This document shows positions 31,730 to 41,940 of a stretch of 64,000 nt of DNA, in pieces. The notes beneath the pieces were generated by a model. The model was given only the letters and a program-made list of their open reading frames with translations, searched no databases and had not been told where the DNA came from. Made by a program: the position numbers and the translations under genes. The stretch is from Physcomitrium patens (lineage: Eukaryota > Streptophyta > Bryopsida > Funariales > Funariaceae), in assembly GCF_000002425.4 (NCBI RefSeq), contig NC_037257.1:15324708-15388707 (forward strand), written 5' to 3'. How positions within the stretch are numbered: the first letter of the stretch is position 1; every line of letters starts with the position of its first letter.

Positions 31730-32483
31730 GGAGGAATCCATGTGAAGCTAAAGGTATTGCCGCGTGCTTCGCCGACTGGCTTCGTCAGCATCGTCGGCAA
31801 GATCATGCAGCTGATCCCGCATTCTCTCCATCTGCATTGTATTGTGGGGCACTGCCATTGCAGGACTTCACAGCTGGATATCTCCATTTCTAAAAGCTCC
31901 AGGGGATCACAGGCACACTAGCTCCGCTGTGACCCGGCCTGGGACCACTGTCTGTCGTGTTGAAAGATGAATGAACACAAGCAGGTCGGCACCTTGGCAC
32001 CTCGAGATTGACCCTGTAGTATACTGCAGGTACCGACCTCACCGATTCGCTTGACGAACGTCTTAAATCCAGAGATACTCATGGGTAATCTCAGAGCATT
32101 TAGACCTTCACTGCTCATGTGAAGGACAAAAGAAGTTTCAGATTATGTGACTTGCAGCAGAGTGAATCTACAACCTTTATGTAGGGCCCTTGCAGCGAAA
32201 TGATTTCAGTAAAGCTGGAGGTTTGGTTTGATGCTTGTCAGATCAGGGACATCTAACTGACAATGCCATTGCGACGAAGTCATTTTTCCAGTTTCCGAAG
32301 CCTGACATGTAAATGGCCAGAAGTTATCTGTGAACTCCATGTTTCGTTCCGCCACGCCAACAATGTTGAAAAGGCGCGGGGGATGTTTGCTAGCTTGCGA
32401 ATCTGAGGGGCTGGTGTCGCATTCTGCTCAAGGATGAGACGGCTGGATCGGTAAATGGGGAGCATGTGGTCATATGTCGCACT
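31730..32483 (-). pseudogene. Remnant of an unidentified gene, GC-richer
   Basis: This block is clearly richer in G and C than its surroundings and has gene-like stretches on the minus strand. At 31748-31858 there is a 36-residue frame (MAVPHNTMQMERMRDQLHDL..., ending RSTRQYL) that looks like a charged helical C-terminus. At 32280-32483 there is a frame with SRLILEQNATPAPQIRKL, ending RLRKLEK. Between them the frames are broken or intronic. I do not recognise a family. The LTR of copia K begins exactly at 32484, so the element may have cut the gene. Confidence 0.35.
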
Positions 32484-32709
32484 TGTTAGAAATAAGCGAA
32501 CCACCCTCTCCCCCTGCATATCATTCATAGAATGATGACGTCACCTCACAGAATTAGTTTAGGTTACTAGGACTATCATGATAATGAAAATTTATTTGTA
32601 CTGATAAGTAAATTAAGGACCACCACCAATTTGGTTGATATTACTATATATAAGCTTCCTATTTAAACTTGCTAATACTATTGAGAAAAAAAGAGCTTGA
32701 TTTCTAACA
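32484..32709 (+). repeat. 5' LTR of copia K
   Basis: 226 bases with perfect 10-bp inverted ends, TGTTAGAAAT and ATTTCTAACA. A TATATATAAGC box lies at about 32645-32655, the likely promoter. Confidence 0.92.
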
Positions 32710-32721
32710 TGGTATCAGAGC
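32710..32721 (+). other. Initiator tRNA-Met primer-binding site, copia K
   Basis: TGGTATCAGAGC directly after the LTR is the standard plant sequence complementary to the 3' end of initiator tRNA-Met. It is undamaged here, unlike in the neighbouring elements. Confidence 0.93.
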
Positions 32722-33403
32722 ATACCTAAGCCTAATGGGAGCCTTAGGAGAATGTCTGACCAAATGTTCAATGGTTTACCAAGGTCATATGAATACATCA
32801 TATCCACTATCATTTATAGTGCATTATTATCCACCCTTTGATAGAATGAGTATTGTGCTTTTGATTGAGCTCCATAGGTTGCAGCATTGTAACTTGCACT
32901 TGAGATATAAAAAAAAATATTAATAGAATTTCACAAAGAAGGAAAGATTTTCTCAAATACAGGAACTTATCTAGTCAAGGCCAAAGAAACAATTCTATTG
33001 GCTACTTGAGTAAGAAAAATCAATACTTGACAAAGTTTGAGTATAGAAGACAAAGCAAGGTCATGTGATATGTATGTAGCAAGCTGAGGCACTATGTGGA
33101 AGATTGTAGAAACCATAAGAGTTTAAAGGAATTACAATTGAACTTTCCAAACTGAAGAAAGAACTACAAAGAATAGATCGATTTGTTCATCGTTTGAAAT
33201 CAAAGTTGAAGAGGATGCATTGGAGGTGGCATTTACCAAACTACAAGATACTTTAGACAAAGGCTATAGCTATTATATGGATTCAAGGACAACTATACAT
33301 GTCACTACATGTAAAGAATATTTAGAGTTCATCGAGAGTTTGGGTGGTAGAAAGAAATCAATTATGCCGAGGGGAGAAGCATAAGATCGAAGAAATAAGA
33401 AAT

Positions 33404-33406
<3 letters not shown>

Positions 33407-33435
<29 letters not shown>
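33407..33435. repeat. (TA)n microsatellite
   Basis: Uninterrupted TA repeats at the point where copia K stops being recognisable; the truncation may have occurred at this run. Confidence 0.9.
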
Positions 33436-33438
<3 letters not shown>

Positions 33439-33489
33439 GATGATATTATTGTGATCTGAGCTATTTGATAGTTAAATGGTAGGCATTCA

Positions 33490-35097
33490 TGTGTATTGCG
33501 CTATTTTATTGTAATTTATTCATAGTGTAAAAATAATGGTTATTATATTGATGTTATTTAATAATGACCTTAGAAAATAATGAGTTATTTTCTATAGAAT
33601 TTCATAGTTTATAGACATCTTAAATAACTTGTGTAAGTTTTATAAATAAAAGTAGAAGTATTAGGGTTATTTAATATGAAAGATGTAAAAAGATATGGAT
33701 ATTGATATTATAGTATTGTGGTCTTAGGCCATCTACATGGATAGATAAGGCAAGAATAAGAGGATCTTCACTCTCATTGGCTGTAGGTCATGACCAATGA
33801 GCTTCAAGGGGTTGTCCAAGAGAAAACCAAAAGGAAGGCCACTTTTTCGGAGGCATTCGAGGGTTTAGAGGGGAGATTCAGAAGGCTTGTATTTTAGGCT
33901 ATAATTTTGGTGTATAAAGTTTGTTATTTGAGTTTTGTATGAAGAAGTTAAGGTTGTTTGAAGTTAGGGTGTGAATTGTTTACCGATTGTCACTCTTTTA
34001 AGCATATAGAAAGTTGTAGAAGGTTTTTTGGAAAACGAATGGTGTTTTTGGAAAGCTGGTTTGAAGGAATAAAATTTTTGTGCAAGGTTTGTTAACTTTG
34101 AGTCTGCAATGGGAGAGTTATGGCTGTTTTAAGTCTAGATGCAAAATTTGTACCTACTGTCACTCTTTCAAGCATACAAAGAGTTGTAGAAAGGCATTTA
34201 ACAATCGAAAGGTGGAATTGAAAAGCTGACTTGAAGGGCTTTAATTATTGTATAAAATTTGATAAAATCAGATCTGAAGTGAGGAAGAAATGGCTGGTAG
34301 AAGTCAGAGTTTACAAATTAAGGTAGTAAGTGAACTGAATTGTTGATAGTTATGTTTTGAGCCATTTTTTTTAAGCATTTTTGAATTAATTTTGGCTCAA
34401 ACTTCTCAAAGATGTAGTTATAATATTGAGAAGCTACACAAAAAAATTTCATATCATTTGAGTGTTGGATTTGTAAGAAATTGCAAAATCAATACATAGG
34501 TGTTTGTAAGTCAACATGTAAAGGCTGTGCTACTAAAATTGTGTTATCTAGAGTTTTGTTAAGAATCAACAGTTGAAAATTGAATATAAAAGAGTTAAGG
34601 GTATTGCCTTACTTCTCAAATATTTTGAGCTCAATCTAACGTTTGGATTGAGAATTATCAAATTTTAAAGTTCAATGCATCAAAGGAATTCGGTATTGAA
34701 GGAATTTTGGTATTACAAGGATTTTACTACTACAAAAAGGGTTTTGGAAATTATGAAAGATTTAGAAATTATTGGCTAATTTTACTATTACTAGAGATCT
34801 AGTAATTATTATTTATTGCTATAATTTTTACTATTATTGGAAGTCTAGTAATTATGATTTATTGCTATAATTTTTATTATTATTGAAAGTCCAATAATTA
34901 TTATTTATTATTGTAACTTTTATTATTACTAGAGGTTTGGCATTTGATGTTTATTTCTTCTATATTTAATAATGTGGAAAGGAATAAAAACGAAATTATA
35001 AATAATCTTGGAGTATTTTTATCTTATGATTAATTGAGAATTTAGTGTCAGCCAAAAGCCTAATGCTTTCTCAAGGCAAGCTCTCTTTTCCTCGACA
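33490..35097. mobile_element. Non-coding LTR-like unit U4
   Basis: A diverged copy of U3, including the block with C-C-A-A-T-G-(A/G)-G-C-T-T and GGAGGCATTCG (33858-33868), an internally duplicated segment (the TGTCACTCTTTTAAGCATA... and TGTCACTCTTTCAAGCATA... units, about 33980-34100 and 34155-34270), and the same terminal block ending CGACA (35093-35097). About 34690-34940 it has several copies of an ATTATTG.TATAATTTTTA-type motif. There is no coding capacity. Confidence 0.58.
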
Positions 35098-36181
35098 GTG
35101 CCTACCTTAAATATACAATTAGATTATTATTAATAGAATATTAATTTACTACATATATGTGCTTAATTCATATACTTATTTAGCTCATTTACTTGTTTGT
35201 TTCTTAATAGAGAATTGGCCACTAGATTAATAATCAAGAAGGTTAAAAGATAAGAATAAGGTAGACCACATGTAGAGAATTCTCATTTTAAAGTCTTTTT
35301 AGTGATATTTTTGAAGATGAAAATAATGATAGGATATATTATATATGGTGGATTTTTATCTTGGAGACATATTGGTGATATTTTTAAGGTATCAAGGTGA
35401 CTTAAGGGAGGGAAGAGAGGCATAAAGGAATGGTGATTGATGTGGTGAACCTTTTTTGTAGATTTTGTGATTTGAATAGAAGTCTTCTAGAATTTTGATT
35501 TTTCACTATTGCTATAGCATGCATGGTATAATCTTAGTTTTGGTTAGTCACCATGTTATTTTTTTATTGCATTCAAACGTGACCATGCAATTTTTATGCA
35601 GAAGAATTTAGTGGAGAGATCCATGTCTGAGCATGCCATCTCATGTTTTTAACTTTAGTAGCAAGTTCTATTTTCACTATTAGAATTTGGGATATGGCAA
35701 CTGTGATGTGCATGAAAGCCGCACACATGTAATTCTAGGTACATTATGTTTCTTCAAGGAAAAGTCCAGGCTTTGTAATTTTGAAAGTTGGTTTGATTTT
35801 TTTTGAAGATTGAACAAATTTGTTGAAATTTTTATTTTGTTACATGCAAGATTGAAGTTTATTTTTAGGTTTAGATGTTTTTTTAACATTCATTATATCA
35901 TCAGCATGGAAATAGAGTATATTTTTATATCTACTTTCCGATTTTTAATTTTAGGTTGGTAAGCATTTATTTTTTGTTTTTTATTTTTCATTTTTCTGAA
36001 ACATCGATTAGTGTGTGAGTCTGTTTAAACTTCTCTCCATCGCTTGCATAAGTTTCACAAGTCTTGAATCATTCTCTTCACCACATTTCTGGTCTCTTTT
36101 ATATACTGTTTAGTACCTTTTTTTTAGTACCGCATGTTTCTATTATGAATAGTTACTTGATGATGCATTTCAATATTTGCA
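35098..36181. other. Intergenic or first-intron region upstream of the acetate kinase locus
   Basis: AT-rich, with no domain recognised. A first exon with the expected acetate kinase start (the N-x-G-S-S-S-x-K motif) was looked for and not found. A pyrimidine-rich stretch ending ...TATTTGCAG at 36182 fits a splice acceptor for the first recognised exon. Confidence 0.5.
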
Positions 36182-37334
36182 GGTATGCCCTCTACGATCT
36201 TGCAAAAACATCCACATTCATTTCTGTAGATATTGTTGATGGCATTGGCATTGAAAGAAGTCCTATCTTCCACAAAAATGTTCAAACATCTTAGGATGTA
36301 AAGTTACAAGTAAGAAAAATGTAGACTTTAGTTTACAAATTTGTATAAATTATGTTTTGTTAGTCACCACCATTTTAATGACATCTCACATTTCAATTAT
36401 CACTTCTTATATTCATTTAAGATACAACTTTTCTTTCATCACCTTGATCATCTAAATTTTATTTAAATAACTTCTGAAAAGTGTTCCCATTGCACTAACA
36501 TTGCGCAGGATCCAAACATATTACACCACAAGCAGGGCCTTCAAAAGGTGTTGGAGCTTCTTCGTACTCGATACGGCTTTTCACTCAACAATGCTACCTG
36601 CTGCATATCATTATGCAATCCCATACAATCTTTATGAAGAGCTTGGTATTAGAAAATATGGCTTTCATGGGACAAGTTATCAGTATCTTCTTCAACAATC
36701 TTTGACTATCCTTGAGAAGCCTCAATCAGATGTAAATATTGTTGCGTTGCATCTTGGAGCAAGAGCAAGTATGGCTGCCATTAAGAATGGTAAATGCATC
36801 GATACTTCAATGGAACTAATTTCTTTGTAAGGATTGACAATGGCCACACTATGAGGTGACAATGACCCCACAATAATCCAAATGTTGGCATCTGAAAAAG
36901 GCATGAATGTCGATGTGGTTATAAATATTTTGAACAAAAAGAACATGCTGTTTGGTTTGTGTGGGAAGAAAGACATGAGGTATGTATGGAATTCTACTGA
37001 AGCTGGCAATGCAAGGCATAAACTGGCTTTGCAGGTTTATGTACATTGGATTTGCTCATACCTTGGAGCTTATTATTTTCATCTACAAGAAAATCTTGAT
37101 GCTTTGGTGTTTAGTACTGGAATAGGAGAAGGAGCAGGTCAAACTCGTGCCCGTATATGTGAAGGCTTAGAAAAGTTTGGTATTGAAGTTGACTAAGGAC
37201 AAAACGGGAAAGGGAAATTGAAAGAGGCAAAGGCAATTCATAAGAAGGGTTCAAAAGTGTAAATCCTAGTGATACCTACAAATGAAGAGCTTTCCATCTT
37301 CCAACAAACACTACTAGTTGTGGAGGCTCAATAA
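36182..37334 (+). pseudogene. Acetate kinase pseudogene
   Basis: The family converts acetate and ATP to acetyl phosphate and ADP. Exon 36182-36309 encodes YALYDLAKTS...VDGIGIERSPIFHKN. A GT-AG intron follows (36310-36508), and the next exon reads DPNILHHKQGLQKVLELL. It then jumps frame to VLDTAFHSTMLPAAYHYAIP, YNLYEELGIRKYGFHGTS, VALHLGARAS, CIDTSMELISL, GDNDPTIIQML, STGIGEGAGQTRARICEGLE and LVIPTNEELS, with stop TAA 37332-37334. Defects: no exon 1, deletion of the R-V-V-H-G-G section, two in-frame stops near 36828 and 36852, a stop at 37194, and loss of N-G in the H-L-G-N-G-A-S motif. The retained intron shows that it is a decayed native gene and not a retrocopy. Confidence 0.88.
36310..36508 (+). 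other. Retained intron in the acetate kinase pseudogene
   Basis: GTAAG at the donor and TTGCGCAG at the acceptor, AT-rich inside. It separates two exons that are adjacent in the acetate kinase protein. Confidence 0.7.
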
Positions 37335-39112
37335 CAGTATTTGAAATGTTGTGTTGAAACACTGTTTTTGCTTTCTTCAGGAGTTTTGTAGAGATATGAC
37401 AATATATGTTCACAATGAATGGCATCTTGTCCATCCATGTTATATTTGTTCCTTCGACAGCAGTGCTACATCTGAATGTCATTGGCTAACTTACTTAGCT
37501 AACTGTCCATAAATACCATGATTAGTAGGAAAACGAGCCAGCTTATTGATACAGTTTGAACATTGATTAGTATATTGGAAGGATAAATTTAGACTGTTGC
37601 GCTTCAGTACACCAGAAGTTTTACAAGAAAATAAAAATGATAGGCATTGCATACAAATCGCATCCTTTTAAAACTGCCCAAAATATACAAAGAAAAAATA
37701 TTGCTTTAGCCTTTGGTGCATGTTGCTCATATAATATACTTTTTATATATGAATTTTTGAAGAAGATTGTTTGTTTAAAAGAAATTATATATTTGATTCA
37801 AATATTTGGAGTATATCCTATTTGATATGTCAACTTGAATTGCTAATGGTTGTTAGTTACAATTGATATAAACTATACATTAGTTTTTGTAAATAAAATT
37901 GTATATATATATATATTTATATATACATATTATTTTGTAAATATTTGATTATTTTTATGTTGATTATCTTGTATTAGTGGAAAACCACTAAAAAATTGTC
38001 TTTGGCCACAAAAGAATATTGTAAATTATGTGGTATAAATTAACCTTTTGTTTGAAGCTTCATATGACGTAAAACTCCATGTTGCATGCTATTTCACTTT
38101 AGGTGCTTCTAAGCTTCATGCCTAGTGATCTTGCAGTGCTATTCTTGGCAATGTGCAATAACAACAACATGCAGATTTTGATCACTTATTCATCAAAAGT
38201 TAAGTTATTACTTTGCTTTTGATGAAAACAATGAGATGTGCAGCCAATTAGAGATGGTTTTTGTCTTGTCTTATTTATCTCATTGGTTTATTCCCTTGAG
38301 CTATTTTATATAAGAGATATATAATTTTTAACATATTTAATACATAAAAATATTAAATAGAAAATAATTTTTTATTATAATTTTTTTATTAATCAAAATT
38401 TTAATATAAAAAATTATATCTTATTCTTAAATTACAAAAATTGAACTCTTAGATCTTTATCAATCTAGTACTATCCAAGGCTGAGGAGTAGAATAAACTC
38501 ACATTTATTTATTTATTTATAATATGCACATTATATATTGGTTAAAATTTATAAGTTAGAAGTTTGGAATTAGAGATTAAATTATAAAAATTAGAAATTA
38601 GAATAAGTGCAAGTTCTTATAATATAACTTAGAAAAATAAATAATCTGCAACCTAATTGCAACAAGAAATGCAAGTATAGGTTGCAAATCATTTATTTTT
38701 CTAAGTTCTAATTTGTAGAAAAAAATTAATCGTACCACAGACTTGAACTGTCAAATAAACATATTTAGCAAGAAAGAGAGAGATAAACAAGCAAGGATGT
38801 TCATTACTGAAATAGAAGTGACCAAATGCTCACCAGCAATGATAGGTGACAACCAGCAGTATAAAATCATCGACTGATCTAAGTATCAAAAATTCTAATT
38901 CAAGTCCGAATTCTTTACAAACGATTAGAAAATGATCAATGTGAAGACAGTAACCGAGACATAGGAGCAGGCCACTTATTGATAATAGAAAACAACAGGA
39001 TCTTGTCCAATTCTACCCAAACTCCACCCTTTCCCCTAACTAATCTGTGAAGGAAAAGTTAATATGGCACAGCCATGCTCCAAGACTCCACAACTTGTCT
39101 TTTAAACTAGAG
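37335..39112. other. Intergenic AT-rich region
   Basis: Lies between the 3' ends of the two convergent loci. No domain is recognised. The part nearest 39112 is probably the 3' untranslated region of the GST-like gene. A short (TA)n-rich stretch lies near 37902-37930. Confidence 0.6.
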
Positions 39113-40940
39113 CTACAGTCTGCTTCGCTGGGGATTAGGACCTTCCCAAAGCTTGCCAAAAGAAAATGCTAGCTGCTCAAACCGATCTGAACCAAAAAAC
39201 ATCAAATCACGAGGCTGGCGCACTCCTTGCAGATTCTTCTCTCTCGGGGTTACATATATCGTTGGGGCGCCAAACATACCTTTCTCCACTGCTAATGCTG
39301 TGTTCTCCTGCAGCATGTATATCACTCTAGGCAGTCACTTCAACGATTGCTGAATACAAGCAGTTTTGGCCGAAGTAAAGCCAATCGTAATCCAAAGAAC
39401 TTGAGAAAGACGGCTAAATTACAAATATAACTTAAAAGGTTTTCTCTATCGTAATATTGGGTGGGTAAAAGTAGCCACCCCAAATCGAAAGACATAACAC
39501 CACATCAATCACTAGGTTGCTCAAGGAAAGACTTGCGATAGCTAATAATAAGTACTAAAAAGAATCTGTCCAGATGATCTAGAAAGCAGATTAGAAAGAA
39601 TTTTTTCGGCTATGTAAAGCTGTTGCATTTTGGTACACAAATGACTTTCTTTATCTAATAAAACTTAACCGATTTTATCACAATTCAGCAGCATAAACTG
39701 CTCCAATCAGACGTGGTATCAATTCAGAAATATCAAACAACGATGAACTTTGAAACAGCTCAATAGGAATGCTATTACAGGATTTTGAGAATAGGGTTAT
39801 GCTTACGTACCTTAAGTCGCAACTTGATAATTTCATCCTTGCTAGAACTGATATATTGTTCAGATTCTGCTTCTGTGAAACCAGCAGCCATGCAACACTT
39901 GAGCAAAAATTTGGAGTCACTGATGTTGAGATCCCGGTTGGGTTCCCCTCCAAAGATGCCACGAAAGAAGGCCAAGAATGCTGCTGCAAGTTCCTTGGAA
40001 TCGTAGCCCTGTAACAAGGCCCACAGAACTTCATCACGATCAGGGTCATGTGGGTGAAGTGCATTATAGCGATACAGTTTCAGAGCGAACTGCAGAACTA
40101 ACAATCACCAATTTCAGAATTGGATAAAAAATGGCAATAGGTGAAGTTGAAATTATGAGAAATACAGGCATTGAAGAAGACGCCGTGATAAAGACAGGAC
40201 ATCGAACTCAGTCCAGGAACAACTCATACATTAAACATAACTTTAAAAAACTTCGTGATTCAAGCCTTCAGGCTTTTTAGGGTTATAAAGTACACAGGAG
40301 AGAAACTAACCTTGGATTCAGCAATAGCTGTCAGGACGCGTTGGCATTGCAGAGAATTGAGTGTTGTTCCAAAATTTGCTGGCACCCCTCGAATTGGAAC
40401 ATCCATGAAACGAGCGTTTCGTTGCATATCCTCCACCAACCATTGGCCTGCAACAATTGGCACCGGAGGAGTCATGAGGACAAGTTGTATGGTTACTCCA
40501 CAAACTTGCAAAAATACAGAAAATTTTGTCTATTCTATAAGAACGAAGGAAGCAGACATGCAACAATAGTTCGCAGACAATGGGAATGATGTCAACCTTT
40601 AGCAGGAACCATGATGCTAGGGGGTTTGTTGCCAGTGGCGGCATGAACTGCGCCAAGAAGAACCGGCAGCAATTTCAAATTGAGGTTCCATCTTTCCTGA
40701 TACCTGCCAAAAGCAAAAACGTGTAAGATCAGAATCGAAACATCATAGTTTCGAAGCTTGTGAGCTCATCGTTCCTAACGGTACATGCTGTGTGCATAAA
40801 TAGAGAACAAGAGTTCTTAGACTATGTTCATCGGACTCCAATCTTCTCAAGAAAAGTCAATAACCAATACGAATTTACCTCAAGAGCACCACTAGGGCAA
40901 AGAAAGAGTAGGGTGATGCGGAGTCCAGGCATACAAGCAT
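39113..40940 (-). CDS. Kappa-class GST / 2-hydroxychromene-2-carboxylate isomerase-like protein
   Basis: Five coding exons on the minus strand, all with GT-AG junctions and matching phases: 40940-40879, 40703-40597, 40447-40311, 40089-39811, 39307-39113 (stop TAG); 259 residues if translation starts at ATG 40940. Key motifs: LDSASPYSFFALVVLLR with the S-P-Y-S catalytic Ser; GAVHAATGNKPPSIMVPAKG; WLVEDMQRNARFMDVPIR; LQCQRVLTAIAESKFALKLY; EKGMFGAPTIYV with the cis-Pro; FFGSDRFEQLAFSFG. Kappa-class enzymes have a DsbA-type thioredoxin fold with a helical insert and use glutathione. The insert here is somewhat longer than usual, as the family is about 225 residues. No stop interrupts the exons. 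The substrate cannot be told. Confidence 0.85.
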
Positions 40941-41940
40941 CTCAATTCGGTCATCTTTCTCCATTTAATAGTATCTCATCACACGCCTATGCGAGCACTT
41001 TTGCAACTTCACGTCTATGCGCTTTACAAACGCGCGCATTCCCAAAGTAGGTTCTGGATCCCAACTGCTTCCTCTTACCACATTGTCGAGGTATTCTACA
41101 ATGATCAATTATAATTTGAGATACCAGAAACATGGCATCAATCTCAAGCAAAGTGGCACATGCAGCACCAAGCCCAAAAAGAAAATACCCGAACCATGAA
41201 TTTCACGAGAACATCCCACACTTGCGACTCAAAGTCGGCGCAATTAGTAGGCGTAGAAATCACAAGTTTTCAAGACTTAATTCATCAGCACAAAATGCTC
41301 TCATAGAAAGAACGACCAGTAATCCAACAGAAGGGGAGTTGCACAATAATCCTACACTACAGGCACGGTAACCATCACATCCTTTTGAAATTGTACTGAC
41401 AAGTTGATCCACCATAGACACACCTGAAATTACAACTCAACCTGCTGGTTCCAACAACAACGCTCCCATCCACAGAAACGCCCTCACATTACCTCTCTTC
41501 ACGAAACCCAAAACCTCCACCGAACAACAGCGAGCAAAAAAAATCAGAATTTAGAGCCAACGCCACACAAACCTACATGTGATCACCTTACGAACATGGG
41601 TCCTCGCAAAACCTATCAATTCGCCTAGACTTAACACCAGTGTCGTCGAGAAAGCGAGAAGCTCACCTTGAGGCGAATCTTTTGGGGGTGCAACAGAGCT
41701 GGTAAAATGTGATAAAATGTGGCAAAATTCTACGGAAGCATTTATGGGTATTTCTCTCTCTTTCTCACAGATCCCAGCAACGGAGACAAAATCCGATCTT
41801 TCCGTCTGTGCTGAGAGACACGAGCTTTGAGTCCTGTTGCAATGAACTTCGAAGCAGCGACGATGTTCACTGAGGAAACATTTTGCCTCTCTTCAGTTGG
41901 GTTGCATTCCTCATTGGACCCACACTGATCCACATTCTAC
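40941..41940 (-). other. 5' exon, first intron and upstream region of the GST-like gene
   Basis: CTCAAG|GTGAGC at 41672-41661 is a strong splice donor and the preceding bases read QKIRLK, which resembles the family's N-terminus, so a 5' exon ending at 41667 probably exists. Its in-frame upstream sequence contains a TAG and no later ATG. The start therefore may be ATG 40940, in the next exon, with the first exon untranslated. The first intron would be 41666-40941. The region is less AT-rich than its surroundings and should contain the promoter. Confidence 0.45.

Larger units (their letters stand above)
32484..33406 (+). mobile_element. Ty1/copia element K, truncated
   Basis: LTR (32484-32709), primer site, part of gag with zinc knuckle, and the beginning of protease; everything after about 33400 is missing and no second LTR is seen. 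The gag piece FNGLPRSYEYIISTI (near 32768-32812) is the usual L-P-x-S-Y-E motif. The zinc knuckle CYVCSKLRHYVEDC (near 33070-33112) is a perfect CX2CX4HX4C. The protease start is YYMDSRTTIHVT, with Arg for the catalytic Gly. Confidence 0.85.

Noticed and set aside
36722..37046. Minus-strand open frames of 95 and 65 codons
   Set aside because: Antisense shadows of the acetate kinase pseudogene, with no family resemblance.
39678..40104. Overlapping long frames on both strands (up to 128 codons)
   Set aside because: Only the minus-strand frame starting FALKLYRYN has GST-kappa motifs and correct splice junctions; the others are shadows of that exon.
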